The notes below the pieces were generated by a model. The model saw only the letters and a list, made by a program, of their open reading frames with translations, searched no databases and was not told where the DNA came from. This document shows positions 19,328 to 28,624 of a stretch of DNA of 64,000 nt, piece after piece. Position numbers and translations under genes: made by a program. How positions within the stretch are numbered: position 1 is the stretch's first letter; every line of letters starts with the position of its first letter. Source of the stretch: Desulfobulbus oligotrophicus (GTDB lineage Bacteria; Desulfobacterota; Desulfobulbia; Desulfobulbales; Desulfobulbaceae); the NCBI RefSeq assembly GCF_016446285.1, contig NZ_CP054140.1:2089501-2153500 (forward strand), read 5' to 3'.

Positions 19328-19738
19328 TTACATGCGCTGTGACAGTTCTACAAGGACCCCACCGGTCGCCTTGGGGTGGATAAAGGCGATTTTACAGTTG
19401 CCTGCACCAATACGCGGGGTCTCGTCAATGAGGGCAACGCCTTTTTCTTTTAATTCAGCAAGAGCTTCTTCGATATTCTCCACTTGAAAAGCAACATGCT
19501 GAAATCCGCCCCTGCCTCCGTTTTTCTCAATGAATTTAGCGACAGGACCATCGGGGGAGGTGGAAACCAGCAGCTCCACCTCACTCTCACCAACAGGGAA
19601 AAAGGCAGTGGTCACTTTTTGCTCCTCAACGGTTTCCGTCCCATGCAGTTTCAAGCCAAGAACGTCAGACCAGAATTTACTGCCTTCTTCCAAACTTTTG
19701 ACTGCGATGCCGAGATGGTCAATTTTTAGAATCTTCAT
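19328..19738 (-). CDS. mce: Methylmalonyl-CoA epimerase
   Basis: 136 residues, a vicinal-oxygen-chelate fold with two beta-alpha-beta-beta-beta units. The metal ligands are in IDHLGIAV (His), FQHVAFQV (His) and a C-terminal GVLVELSQ (Glu). It begins at an ATG with AAGGAG upstream and starts the leftward group mce-mutase-meaB. It converts (S)- to (R)-methylmalonyl-CoA, linking carboxylation or transcarboxylation of propionyl-CoA to the mutase. Confidence 0.95.
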   Translation of the reverse strand: MKILKIDHLGIAVKSLEEGSKFWSDVLGLKLHGTETVEEQKVTTAFFPVGESEVELLVSTSPDGPVAKFIEKNGGRGGFQHVAFQVENIEEALAELKEKGVALIDETPRIGAGNCKIAFIHPKATGGVLVELSQRM

Positions 19739-20668
19739 ACTGTCAACTCCTTGTGTTTAATGTTTGAACAGATGGTTGATAAAGATCAGCACCACGATTG
19801 AACGTATAGTTTTGTTTCAATCCTTGTCATTATAACATGCTCCGGACAAGTACTCTTTGAATGATCAGTCTGCTGCAGTGTTTAGGATCTGTTTGGTAAA
19901 AAAAATCATAAAAAAAGACCGGAAAAAACAGAGTGGATATCCGTTTTTTTACCGGCCGATTTTTGTCTTGGTGGCGACAAATTTTTGATCGTTGTTTGAA
20001 TCGAAGTTCTTGTCATGGGTGAAACCGATATCCTTAGGAGATTTTCCCGCAAGATTGTCGGGAAATTCAGTTTGTATCGCCGTAAAACAACACTTCTCTC
20101 TGTTGCCTGTCCAGGGAACCCTCTATCTTTTATGCGACCTCGTTCTTTTGCTGTCCAGTGTACCGATGTTTCGAGTTAAGTTATGCGGCTGGGCAGTTTG
20201 TCAGTAAGGAGACTTTTGTGAAGGTATGACAAACTTAACCCAACAGATACAAATAGACTTTTACTATTTAAGTATCATACTTTTGTCAATAGTAAAAGTA
20301 TGTTGTGAACACATGCAGACAGGATGTTTCCTGGAAAAAGTACGACAGGTAAAGAATATGCAACAAATTGACAGGCAGCAGCGATCATTTATTTTGTTTG
20401 ACCGGATTTGAGTGTTATTTTTCAAAAACGTAACTTTTTTGTTTGTGATTTCCCGGAGGTACTACCAGGAGGTGTCCATCATTATCTTGTGGATTTACAG
20501 TTTTTTGTGTACAACACAAAGCCGGATTTGAACAGGGATTTATGCAAAAAGCGCATTCATCGTGGAGTCGTTCCATGGTGCCGGGCAAGCGCCAATTTCA
20601 GCCTTTTCCATAGCATTTTGCGAGTAATAACCGGTCAGACATACAGTGTGCAAAACAGGAGTTACCAT
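19739..20668. other. Long gene-less divergent region between mce and adenosyltransferase
   Basis: About 930 bases without a supported gene; the listed frames are short and of non-coding composition. It holds a hairpin CCGG-A/T-rich-CCGG near 19920-19962 with T runs on either strand, a stem TTTCCCG/CGGGAAA near 20045-20066, and overlapping inverted repeats at 20257-20302. I looked for a cobalamin-riboswitch B12 box and did not see one. Confidence 0.5.
20257..20302. repeat. Overlapping inverted repeats able to form alternative hairpins
   Basis: ACTTTTACTATT (20257-20268) is the exact reverse complement of AATAGTAAAAGT (20288-20299). Nested within it, CATACTTTT (20276-20284) pairs with AAAAGTATG (20294-20302). 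The two pairings share the right arm, so they exclude each other in RNA. As DNA they could be an operator. Lies 370 bases upstream of the adenosyltransferase. Confidence 0.5.
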
Positions 20669-21232
20669 ATGAAGGTATACACAGGCGGTGGCGACAAGGG
20701 CAAAACGAGTCTTTTTTCCGGTGAACGGGTACCCAAACACCATCTTCGTATTGAAGCGTACGGCGATCTTGATGAACTCAACTCACTCTTGGGAGTTGTA
20801 GCCTCTTCACTTCCGGAAGGGGAGCAGACACTGCATCAGGATTTTGATACCATTCAGGCTAAACTGTTCGTAGCCGGAGCCTGGCTGGCAACAGCCCATG
20901 ACTCTCCATCTGTTTCTTATTTGACGCCGTTGCCGGAAACTGTTGTCAAAGAGCTGGAAGCTCGCATTGATGCGCTGTCTGAAACCCTTCCAGTCTTAAG
21001 AGAGTTCATCCTGCCGGGCGGCCAACCGGTTGCAGCTCTCTCGCATATGGCACGGACAGTATGTCGCCGCTGTGAACGCCGACTGACGGAACTCATCGAA
21101 AACATCAATGGAGATACTGCTGAGCTGTTGCATATCCTCGTCTATGTGAATCGACTTTCTGATTATCTCTTTGTGTTGGCCCGTTATCTCAACAAGCAGG
21201 CCGGTACAGCGGAAAAGGTTTGGAAAAAGTAG
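20669..21232 (+). CDS. Cob(I)alamin adenosyltransferase, PduO type
   Basis: 187 residues from the ATG preceded by CAGGAG. The ATP-binding N-terminus YTGGGDKGKTSLFSGERV and the segment RIEAYGDLDELNSLLG are family hallmarks, with RMARTVCRRCERR-like helix (here MARTVCRRCERRL) near the C-terminus. It transfers adenosyl from ATP to cob(I)alamin, giving the cofactor used by the mutase encoded divergently. The open frame begins at 20408, but the upstream part has no likeness to the family. Confidence 0.95.
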   Translation: MKVYTGGGDKGKTSLFSGERVPKHHLRIEAYGDLDELNSLLGVVASSLPEGEQTLHQDFDTIQAKLFVAGAWLATAHDSPSVSYLTPLPETVVKELEARIDALSETLPVLREFILPGGQPVAALSHMARTVCRRCERRLTELIENINGDTAELLHILVYVNRLSDYLFVLARYLNKQAGTAEKVWKK

Positions 21233-21390
21233 GTGGACCGACCCGTTTGATTGACTGAAAAAATATCGGCCCGGATCGGGCTCGGTGCCCTGGTTGTTGG
21301 TGTATCAATGTCAGGGTTTACTGTGACTGATATGCGGTTTTTCCTTATGATCGATTACCCGCAACCGTGCAGGAGCATTTGATCAGGTTG

Positions 21391-21609
21391 TCAGGTGTTT
21401 TTGTCATTTTGAGAAAACAGCTTTTCGCTCTCCTTGAGTCGGTAGTGTTCATAGCAGGTTTCGCAGATGATATTGTCATCCCGGTCGTATCGTTCCACCA
21501 TAATATGGGGGTGAAGTAACGGCAGAGAGGCCTTGCAGCGATGGCACTTCAACTCTAATCCCGGCCGGCTGAGAAAAATGTGGCCGGTTTTGTCATGCTC
21601 GTCCTTCAT
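21391..21609 (-). CDS. Small CxxC-pair (zinc-ribbon-like) protein
   Basis: 72 residues from an ATG that has AGGAG ten bases upstream. Two Cys pairs (CHRC at about 22 and CETC at about 50) are spaced as in a zinc ribbon, with a charged C-terminal helix HYRLKESEKLF. The open frame extends to 21699, but the shorter start has the ribosome-binding site. Family not recognised. It may be a small nucleic-acid or metal-binding protein. The IS element inserted about 340 bases upstream of its start. Confidence 0.6.
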   Translation of the reverse strand: MKDEHDKTGHIFLSRPGLELKCHRCKASLPLLHPHIMVERYDRDDNIICETCYEHYRLKESEKLFSQNDKNT

Positions 21610-21947
21610 GTCATCAAATCTCCTGATGTTTACTTTCGGAGGGAAGGTGCACTGGGGTGAGGGTATGGTCAGTGAAGCCGTAGGCTGACCATTTTGCACT
21701 GGATGATCTGTAAATTACCTGTTCAGTACAGGATTGAAAACTTCTTTTTTGGCCGTACCGGGCGGTTTTGGTCTGCCGCCAACAGTGCCCAGGTATTGGC
21801 TTTTCGGTGTTTACAGGTGGAAAGTCTTTAAAAATCAGCAGTATGAGTGGAGATAATTGTTCAATGTTTTGGTAACTTTAACAGCCGTTGTTGCTTATCA
21901 AAATAACTTGACAATGAATAAAGTTTTCAGTAATCATCAAAGACTAA

Positions 21948-23278
21948 CAGGCTGTTGAAAAACAGGAAAACATGAGACAAGAGTTGTTTGTTTGCCCTTC
22001 GATAGCTCTTTGACAGTGAGCACTTGACCGTTTTTCGTCATGGTGTGTTGCCATTTTTTGTTTTCTGAGGCGCTTCAAGCCGCTCTGATGAGGATTTCCC
22101 CTCCTACCCGGAGGCAACTACCCCCAGATTACGCATTCGGACCATGTTGTAGGCTGCCGCTGAGAGCGTGAAGAGCCAGTCAATCTTTTCCTCACCCTTG
22201 TACCTGGCTTTGCGCAACCAGGCGACGGTCTTCATCCAGCCAAATATCTCTTCCACCCGTTTGCGTTTCTTCCGACTCACGGCATAACCTGCATGACGGG
22301 TGGTCCGGCCATCGATGGCGGAGCCTTTGACTTTCTGTGCTACATGTGGAGTAACGGTCAGGCTGCGCAGGTCATCGACGAACTCCTTGCAGTCATACCC
22401 TTTGTCCGCGCCGATGGTGACTCGATGTGTGCCCGGAATATCCGAAGCCATGGAAAGGGCGGCCTCGCGCTCCGCCGTCCCGGTTGCCTGGGTCAGGCGG
22501 GTATCGACGACCAAACCGTTCCGATTTTCCATCAGCACATGCCCCATGAAGCAGAGCCTGGCCTCCTTGCCTTTTCCTTTTCTGAACAGCCGGGATTCTG
22601 GATCGGTGACCGATGCGTGCGTGTCATTGCGACGCTTTTTCCCGTGGAAATCCACTGCCGGATTGCGGTTGCCGCCGGTAGAGACCGGAGGCTCCTCATC
22701 TTTGGGCCGAAAGCTCTTCAGCGATGCCCACGTTTCGATCAGTGTGCCGTCAACGGTGAAATGGTCGTCAGACAAGAGTCCGGCTGCCTCGGCTTGGGAA
22801 CAGATGGATCGCAAGAACATCACCGCAAGATCACTGTGCAGAATGCGCTCCCTGTTTTTGGAATAGACGGAGTGATCCCAAATTGCTTCATCCATGGACA
22901 GGCCGACAAACCAGCGAAAAAGAAGATTGTAATCAAGCTGTTCCACCAACATCCGCTCGCTCCGGATCGAATAAAGGATTTGCAGCAGCAGGGAGCGAAG
23001 CAGTTGCTCGGGCGGAATCGATGGTCGTCCTGTTCGTGAGTAGAGTTCCCGAAACACGGGAGAGAGTTCCTTCAGCGCTTTATCAGCCATGATTCGGATA
23101 GGGCGCAGGGGATGCGTTTGGGGAACCCGGGATTCGGGGGAGAGATAGCTGAACAATTTTTGTTGCTGAATGTCAGGACCGCGCATATTTCCACCTGTTT
23201 GTCAGTTATTCCAATTGGTTGGATAATACACGGTATTGTTTTACATGTCCCGTTGTTTATGAGTTTTTCAACAGCCTG
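21948..23278. mobile_element. Complete IS5-family insertion sequence
   Basis: A 1331-base element bounded by 16-base terminal inverted repeats CAGGCTGTTGAAAAAC (21948-21963) and its complement (23263-23278). The flanks are a 4-base target duplication CTAA at 21944-21947 and 23279-23282, matching the YTAR preference of the IS5 subgroup. It carries one intact transposase gene. The exact duplication and intact gene indicate a fairly recent insertion, between a small zinc-ribbon gene and the CoA-transferase operon. Confidence 0.93.
22104..23186 (-). CDS. IS5-family transposase
   Basis: 360 residues. The N-terminal part (DUF772-like) contains RTGRPSIPPEQLLRSLLL. The DDE catalytic domain shows Asp in FTVDGTLIETW, Asp in IGADKGYDCKEF and Glu in RKRVEEIFGWMK. 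A basic linker near AVSRKKRKR precedes the last motif. It is encoded wholly within the element's inverted repeats, on the strand opposite to the downstream CoA-transferase genes. No frameshift is seen, so it is probably active. Confidence 0.96.
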   Translation of the reverse strand: MRGPDIQQQKLFSYLSPESRVPQTHPLRPIRIMADKALKELSPVFRELYSRTGRPSIPPEQLLRSLLLQILYSIRSERMLVEQLDYNLLFRWFVGLSMDEAIWDHSVYSKNRERILHSDLAVMFLRSICSQAEAAGLLSDDHFTVDGTLIETWASLKSFRPKDEEPPVSTGGNRNPAVDFHGKKRRNDTHASVTDPESRLFRKGKGKEARLCFMGHVLMENRNGLVVDTRLTQATGTAEREAALSMASDIPGTHRVTIGADKGYDCKEFVDDLRSLTVTPHVAQKVKGSAIDGRTTRHAGYAVSRKKRKRVEEIFGWMKTVAWLRKARYKGEEKIDWLFTLSAAAYNMVRMRNLGVVASG

Positions 23279-23408
23279 CTAACGTCCATACGAGTTGGAA
23301 TTTTCCGGATGCCATCAGTGCACGGAAGATCGAAAACTTCGCTGGTCAGCGAAGTTGTCACAGGTCAGGGTGGACCATTGTGTACTAACAACGTAGAGGA
23401 GGTAACTG

Positions 23409-24497
23409 ATGGAGACAGGCATCAATTCAAGAATTGTCGAGACTACTCAGGTTTCGAAAGACGTGCTGGACAAACAGGCAGCGCGGAAAAAGAATTTCGA
23501 ATACTGGGGTTCGACACCGAAACAGGCGCGTGCTGCTGCTGTGGCCAAGAAAAAAGGCCTCATCGATAAGCGCACAACCATCAAGGAGGCTGTAGACAAA
23601 TACGTTAAAGATGGAATCAACTTAGGTGTTGGTGGATTCGTCAACACCCGCGTTCCAACTGCCATTACCTGGAATATTGTTAAAAAAGGCGTCAAGGATC
23701 TCACCCTGTCCTTCCAATCCAACTCAATATGCATTGAATGGATTGCCGGCGCTATGATTGCCTTCCCGGACATGGTCTCTCTTAAACGAGTTGAACTCTC
23801 CTGGTGGGGATACGAGATTATCGGTATTGCTCCAATTTTACGTTATCTGGCCTCCAACGGCATGATCGAGCTGGATGACTACACAAACTATGGAATGTCC
23901 GTTCGTTTTAAAGCGGGCTCCATGGGGATCCCCTTTATTCCTACCCGTGATCACGGCGGTTCCGACATGGAGCTTGTTAACCGTGGTGCCATGATGAAGT
24001 GCCCCTTCAGTGGCGACAACACCTATCTCGTTCCTGCCTGTAACCCGGATGTGGGGATCGTTCATGCCACAGCCAGTGATATGTATGGCAATGGGCGGAT
24101 CTTTGGTGCGCTGTGTACTTGTCCGGAAATTGCCCAGGCAGCCAGCCACACCATCATGAGTACAGAAGTTGTCATTCCCAACGAGTCCATTCGTCAGTAT
24201 CCGAACCTCACGGAAATTCCGTACCCGGTCGTCGATGCAGTCTGTGAGCAGCAATTCGGCAGCTGGCCGGGCGCTGTTTATGGTATGTACTGGTTTGATA
24301 TGGAGCACTTCCATTATTTCCGTGGCCTGGGTGACGAATTCCGGAAAACCGGTAATGCCGACAAACTGAAAAAATACTATGAAGACTACTTCTTCGCCTG
24401 CGATACCTGGGATGATTTTCTCGCCAAGATAGTACCGCATAAGAAGCTGGTCCAGCTGCGGAAGATGGATGGTCAGCAGCCGATAATCCTTACCTGA
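23409..24497 (+). CDS. CoA-transferase family I, subunit alpha (glutaconate-CoA-transferase-like)
   Basis: 362 residues. After a 55-residue extension, DGINLGVGGFVNTRVPTAI is the start of the family I alpha subunit, followed by GSDMELVNRGAMM and the long C-terminal part with PNESIRQYPNLTEIPY. GAGGAGG lies ahead of the ATG. It forms a heterodimer with the next gene. In this neighbourhood a propionate or succinate CoA-exchange role within the methylmalonyl-CoA pathway is likely, but the substrate cannot be read from the sequence. The IS5 element ends 130 bases upstream and may affect its promoter. Confidence 0.9.
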   Translation: METGINSRIVETTQVSKDVLDKQAARKKNFEYWGSTPKQARAAAVAKKKGLIDKRTTIKEAVDKYVKDGINLGVGGFVNTRVPTAITWNIVKKGVKDLTLSFQSNSICIEWIAGAMIAFPDMVSLKRVELSWWGYEIIGIAPILRYLASNGMIELDDYTNYGMSVRFKAGSMGIPFIPTRDHGGSDMELVNRGAMMKCPFSGDNTYLVPACNPDVGIVHATASDMYGNGRIFGALCTCPEIAQAASHTIMSTEVVIPNESIRQYPNLTEIPYPVVDAVCEQQFGSWPGAVYGMYWFDMEHFHYFRGLGDEFRKTGNADKLKKYYEDYFFACDTWDDFLAKIVPHKKLVQLRKMDGQQPIILT

Positions 24498-24589
24498 TAC
24501 AGAAAACCGAATGTATTTCGTAAGATCTTCGGTACATTAAGCCAGAACCACACAGGCTCGAGACAAGCAAACAGGAGGTTTACAATAAT

Positions 24590-25387
24590 ATGACGGCTCC
24601 AGTAGAAGTATCCCCTTTTGAAATGATCGCCTACACAGGTTCACGGGTATTGGAAGACAACACTGTGGTGTTTGTAGGCACCGGTCTGCCCATCATAGCA
24701 GCAATGCACGCGCAGTTAACCCATGCGCCGAATCTTAACATGATCTTTGAAGCAGGTGCTTTTGCTTCTATCCTTGAGCAAGGGATGCCCATGTCGGTCG
24801 GTGATACCCGCGCTTTCCGTAAGGCTTGCTTTGCCAAGGGGCTTTGTGCCGCCTTTGAGTTAACCCAGAGAGGATATTCCGACTACGCTTTTATTGGTGG
24901 TGCCCAAATCGATCAGTTCGGTAACGTCTGTTCCACCTATGAAGGTGGCGATTACCTGAAACCAAGAGTTCGTTTTCCCGGCTCTGGTGGCGCAGGTGCT
25001 ATGGCTGCCAACTGTGAGAAGACTATTGCTATTATGGCACTGGAAAAACGACGTTTTGTCAAAAAAGTCGATTTCATCACCAGTATCGGTTTTGGCGACG
25101 GCTCTCCGGACTATCGGGAAAAGGCAGGTGTTTTAGGTTCGGGCCCCTATCGCGTCATCACCAACCAGGCTCTGTTCGGCTTTGATAAGGCAACCAGAAA
25201 GATGATGTTGCTTGAGTATTTACCGGGCAAGAGTCCTGAAGCTATTCAGGAACTGGTTGACTTTGAATTGATAATTGCTCCTGATGTCAAGGAGATGGCT
25301 CTGCCGACAAAGGAAGACCTGGAGTTGTTGCATAACCAGTGCGATACAGAAGGGTTATTCCTGAAAAGAAAGGTTGTTGAAAAGTAA
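24590..25387 (+). CDS. CoA-transferase family I, subunit beta
   Basis: 265 residues. The likely catalytic glutamate lies in NMIFEAGAF (about residue 52-60), at the position of the CoA-thioester-forming Glu in glutaconate CoA-transferase B. DTRAFRKACFAKGLCAAFELTQRGYSDYAFIGGAQID (abbreviated here) matches the family's central region. AGGAGG precedes the ATG. It follows the alpha subunit by 92 bases and ends before a strong terminator, so the pair forms one transcript. Confidence 0.9.
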   Translation: MTAPVEVSPFEMIAYTGSRVLEDNTVVFVGTGLPIIAAMHAQLTHAPNLNMIFEAGAFASILEQGMPMSVGDTRAFRKACFAKGLCAAFELTQRGYSDYAFIGGAQIDQFGNVCSTYEGGDYLKPRVRFPGSGGAGAMAANCEKTIAIMALEKRRFVKKVDFITSIGFGDGSPDYREKAGVLGSGPYRVITNQALFGFDKATRKMMLLEYLPGKSPEAIQELVDFELIIAPDVKEMALPTKEDLELLHNQCDTEGLFLKRKVVEK

Positions 25388-25413
25388 AGTTGCAACAGCG
25401 TTAACCACTACAA

Positions 25414-25448
25414 ACACCGGACAGAGATTTTGTCCGGTGTTTTTTTTT
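25414..25448 (+). terminator. Rho-independent terminator after the CoA-transferase genes
   Basis: The 10-base arms ACACCGGACA and TGTCCGGTGT enclose a 7-base loop and are followed by eight T residues. Confidence 0.92.
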
Positions 25449-25528
25449 GCCTTACAGACGAACCTCTATGGCCCTGTGGTCAAAGTGTAAACAACCAAAA
25501 AATCGAATCCAGGTGGATAGGTGGGAAA

Positions 25529-26179
25529 ATGGAATATTCGGTGCGGGTGCTGGAGCGAACGTGGTTGAATTCGGAAACCTTTGAGCTTACCTGCACCCGA
25601 CCGGAGGGTTTCGCCTTTGCGGCCGGACAACATGTTCGTCTTTCGTGTGATGATCTTGAACGAGAGTATACAATTGTGTCAGCAACGCACGAGCCGTTTC
25701 TCCGCTTTCTCATCAAACGTGTGCCTGGCGCCGGCTTAAGTGCACGGCTTGCTGAGATCATGATGCACGGTTTGCTGCGCCTAGGTAAACCAACCGGCTA
25801 TCTAACCTTCCAGCCCACTGATAAAACCAGTGTTTTCATTGCCACCGGTGTGGGTGTGGCCCCGTTTGTCGCCATGGCGGCAAGCGGGGTGCATGGCTTT
25901 ATTTTGCTTCAGGGAGCAAGGGATCATTCAGGCCTGTTCTATCGTCCTCTGTTAGAGGGGGCGGCACTGACCTGGGTGGGATGTTTGAGTGGCGAGGATA
26001 CTGCAAGGCGGGCAGGCAGTATATTTCATGGACGGGTATCGACGTATGTCAGTGACCACCTGCCTCATGGAAACTATACTTTCTATCTCTGTGGATCGCA
26101 TCCGATGATCCACGATATGACCCATCTTCTCGACGAAAGATATCCTGCCGCCCGAGTCTATAGTGAAGCGTACAGTTAG
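25529..26179 (+). CDS. Ferredoxin-NADP-reductase-like FAD/NAD-binding oxidoreductase
   Basis: 216 residues from an ATG preceded by AGGTGG. The FAD domain has EYTIVSATHEPFL (the R-x-Y-[ST] loop is here E-Y-T-I-V-S), and the NAD(P) domain has IATGVGVAPFVAM and FYLCGSHPMIHDM. There is no iron-sulfur cluster motif at the C-terminus, so it is not a complete NfnA/PyrK-type subunit. It is probably a soluble flavin electron-transfer protein. It stands alone between the CoA-transferase terminator and the convergent GltD-like gene; its electron partner is unknown. Confidence 0.85.
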   Translation: MEYSVRVLERTWLNSETFELTCTRPEGFAFAAGQHVRLSCDDLEREYTIVSATHEPFLRFLIKRVPGAGLSARLAEIMMHGLLRLGKPTGYLTFQPTDKTSVFIATGVGVAPFVAMAASGVHGFILLQGARDHSGLFYRPLLEGAALTWVGCLSGEDTARRAGSIFHGRVSTYVSDHLPHGNYTFYLCGSHPMIHDMTHLLDERYPAARVYSEAYS

Positions 26180-26477
26180 TCCTCCTGCCGGGGGGAATGT
26201 TATCGAAGATCTGCTGTTGCCGCGGTTTTCGTTCAAAGAGATTTTTGACACCTACAGTAAGTGAGCTGTACATGCAGTTGAGGGTACGTCACTTAGCATG
26301 CTCATTTTAATATATCGCTGACATCAAGTTACACCGCAGCCGGTTGTACACCTGTTGTGTGCTGCACAGTATCTAAAAGGTAATTGACGGCATTTCCGGC
26401 TGCCTGTGATTGTTCCTGCAAAAAACTGTTTTAGAAAAATTCACGAGCTTCTTCTTGCTGCATGTGTTGAGAGATGC

Positions 26478-27854
26478 TTAGAATCTTCCCTGCATGTACC
26501 TGTGCATGGATTCTGCAGCATCCAGTCCTTGACACACCGCTTTGGCAACTGTCTGCGGGCCAAGTACGGTGTCACCACCGGCAAAGATCCATTCAACATT
26601 GGTCTGCAGGGTCACCGGGTCGACCACATACGTTCCTCGAAGATTCGTTTTCACAGGCACTGTCCCATCGTGCACGGGGATAACTTTTTGGCCGACTGCA
26701 GCAATTAAAACCTCTGCATCCAGGATAAATTCCGTCCCTGGAGCCGGCACCGGTTGATGCCTGCCTGTCTGGTCAGGATCGCCCGGTTGCATGCGGATGA
26801 ACTCAACAGCTGTCAGTTGATTGTTCCTGCTGATGATGCGTGTTGGCGCTGCGTGGAAAAGCAGGGTAACGCCTTCTTCCTCAACATGTTTGATTTCAAC
26901 AAGTGAAGCCGGCATCTCCTCACGGCTGCGACGGTAGACAATGGTCACCTCCTTCCAGCCTGATCGCAAAGCAACCCGTGCCACATCAATGGCAACATTA
27001 CCGCCCCCGATCACCACAACCTTGTCACCCAGGGCAATTTCCCGGCCGGTGAGTATCTGGCCGAGATAGTCAATCCCGGACATGACCCCCTGCGTATCGA
27101 GTTCGCCTTCCAGCCCGAGGCGACGACTTTCATAAGCTCCAATGCCCAGAAAGATTGATGCATACCCCTGCTCGCGCAGTTCAGAGAGGGTGATATCACG
27201 GCCAACCGTGATGCCGGTCTTAACGTTCACACCACACTGCTGGAGGGCATAGAGTTCTGCGCCAATAATATTGCGTGGCAAACGATAGTTAGGAATGCCC
27301 ACGCTGAGCATGCCGCCAAAGACCGGCAGAGATTCGTAAACAGTGCAACTGTAGCCTTTTTGCGAGAGTGAATAGGCAACGGTGATGCCGGCTGGACCAG
27401 AGCCGATGACTGCCACTTTGATGCCATTGCCTGGAGCGCAGCGCGGTGTAAGATTCTTGCCATTGATGATCATCCAGTCGGCCAGGAAGCGTTCGAGCAG
27501 ACCGATGGCAACCGGCTCGTCTTTTTTGGCGCGGATGCAGGCTCCTTCACATTGAAATTCGTGGGGGCAGACCCGTCCACAGATTGACGGCATGGAGCTG
27601 GTTTCCCGGATGGTCCAATAGGCTTCTTCAAATTTTCGTTGACGGAGCAGATCGATGAATCGCGGAATATCGTTTCCTATCGGACAGCCAAGCACGCAGA
27701 GTGGTTTACGGCACTGCAAACATCGTTGCGCCTCCAGAATGGCGGTTGCCTCGTCAAATCCTTTTGATACCTCGTCAAAGTTATTTAAACGTTCTTCCGG
27801 ATCGAGTTCCCGTGGTTTTTGCCGGGGGATGGCCAGCTGTTCTCTGATATTCAT
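26478..27854 (-). CDS. gltD: GltD-like NADPH-dependent FeS/FAD oxidoreductase
   Basis: 458 residues. The N-terminal two [4Fe-4S] domain has CLQCRKPLCVLGCPIGNDIP and CGRVCPHEFQCEGACIR. Then come the FAD Rossmann motif VAVIGSGPAGITVAYSL, the NADPH motif VVVIGGGNVAIDVARVAL and the C-terminal FAD closing motif IFAGGDTV. This is the GOGAT small-subunit family, which also includes NfnB and sulfide dehydrogenase SudA. No GltB or NfnA-type partner is adjacent (the FNR-like gene at 25.5 kb is convergent and lacks a cluster). A role in glutamate synthesis is therefore only one option. Divergent from the hydrogenase operon. Confidence 0.9.
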   Translation of the reverse strand: MNIREQLAIPRQKPRELDPEERLNNFDEVSKGFDEATAILEAQRCLQCRKPLCVLGCPIGNDIPRFIDLLRQRKFEEAYWTIRETSSMPSICGRVCPHEFQCEGACIRAKKDEPVAIGLLERFLADWMIINGKNLTPRCAPGNGIKVAVIGSGPAGITVAYSLSQKGYSCTVYESLPVFGGMLSVGIPNYRLPRNIIGAELYALQQCGVNVKTGITVGRDITLSELREQGYASIFLGIGAYESRRLGLEGELDTQGVMSGIDYLGQILTGREIALGDKVVVIGGGNVAIDVARVALRSGWKEVTIVYRRSREEMPASLVEIKHVEEEGVTLLFHAAPTRIISRNNQLTAVEFIRMQPGDPDQTGRHQPVPAPGTEFILDAEVLIAAVGQKVIPVHDGTVPVKTNLRGTYVVDPVTLQTNVEWIFAGGDTVLGPQTVAKAVCQGLDAAESMHRYMQGRF

Positions 27855-28090
27855 AGCATGCGCCCTGTTGCTGTGCGTGGCTGACGATGGGTTCGAGAGC
27901 CGAAGCGATTGATACCTGTATCGTTTGTGGACGATGAGAATAAGTATGGCTTACATCTACCAAATTTTATTGTTTTGTTCTTGTGTTTTATAAAAGGAGA
28001 TTAATCCGTTTCTTGTTCGCACATGTTCGGATGCTGCCTTGTACTTTAAGCTTGCAACGCATGCGAAAACAGTGGCATATAAGTACTATT

Positions 28091-28624
28091 ATGCACATCT
28101 CGCACAAAACAAACACGCTTTCTTTCACACCTGCTGTGGTTATTTTTGGTTGCGGCAACGTCTTACTCGGAGATGACGGCTTTGGTCCGGCTGTTATCAC
28201 TCGTTTACTCGATTTTAACCTGCCTGCATCGGTGTCGACGGTGGATGTGGGTACCGGCATTCGGGAATATCTGCTTGATTACCTTATGCTGCCGGAGCTT
28301 AGACCGGCTTTTCTGATCGTGATTGATGTTGATGTGGAAGGGGATGGGCCGCCTGGTGAAGTACGGGTCTGTTCTCCGGTTGATCTGCCCGCCCGCAAGA
28401 TTCACGATTTTTCGCTGCATCAGTTCCCCACCGTCAACCTGTTGCGGGAGCTGCAGGAAGTAACCGGTGTACCTGTTGCTGTGCTGTTGGCCCGACCACC
28501 GGTTCCCATGGATGGTTTCGGGCTTGAGCTGTCGCCGGTGATAGCGGCTGCTGTGGAACCGGCCTGTCAGCAGATCTGCAGACTTATAGCTCCCTTTGTT
28601 GCCCCGGAGGCGGTTCTGTCATGA
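28091..28624 (+). CDS. Hydrogenase maturation protease
   Basis: About 177 residues from ATG 28091 (frames open from 27983; start uncertain, no clear ribosome-binding site). VIFGCGNVLLGDDGFGPAVI is the hallmark N-terminus of HycI/HyaD/FrcD peptidases, with the metal-binding Asp in GDDGFG and a His in DFSLHQFP. It should clip the C-terminal tail of the nickel subunit encoded in the same operon. There that tail is the 25-residue stretch after ISCATH. The end overlaps the next gene by 4 bases (ATGA). Confidence 0.88.
   Translation: MHISHKTNTLSFTPAVVIFGCGNVLLGDDGFGPAVITRLLDFNLPASVSTVDVGTGIREYLLDYLMLPELRPAFLIVIDVDVEGDGPPGEVRVCSPVDLPARKIHDFSLHQFPTVNLLRELQEVTGVPVAVLLARPPVPMDGFGLELSPVIAAAVEPACQQICRLIAPFVAPEAVLS

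Noticed and set aside
19739-20668. Cobalamin riboswitch in the mce/adenosyltransferase divergent region
   Set aside because: I looked for the conserved B12 box and adjacent stems and saw none; only unrelated hairpins.
22293-23039. A 248-codon plus frame across the IS element
   Set aside because: Antisense to the intact transposase whose DDE motifs are plain; no independent evidence.
25529-27854. NfnAB (electron-bifurcating transhydrogenase) formed by the FNR-like and GltD-like genes
   Set aside because: The genes are convergent, not an operon, and the FNR-like protein lacks the [2Fe-2S] motif of NfnA.
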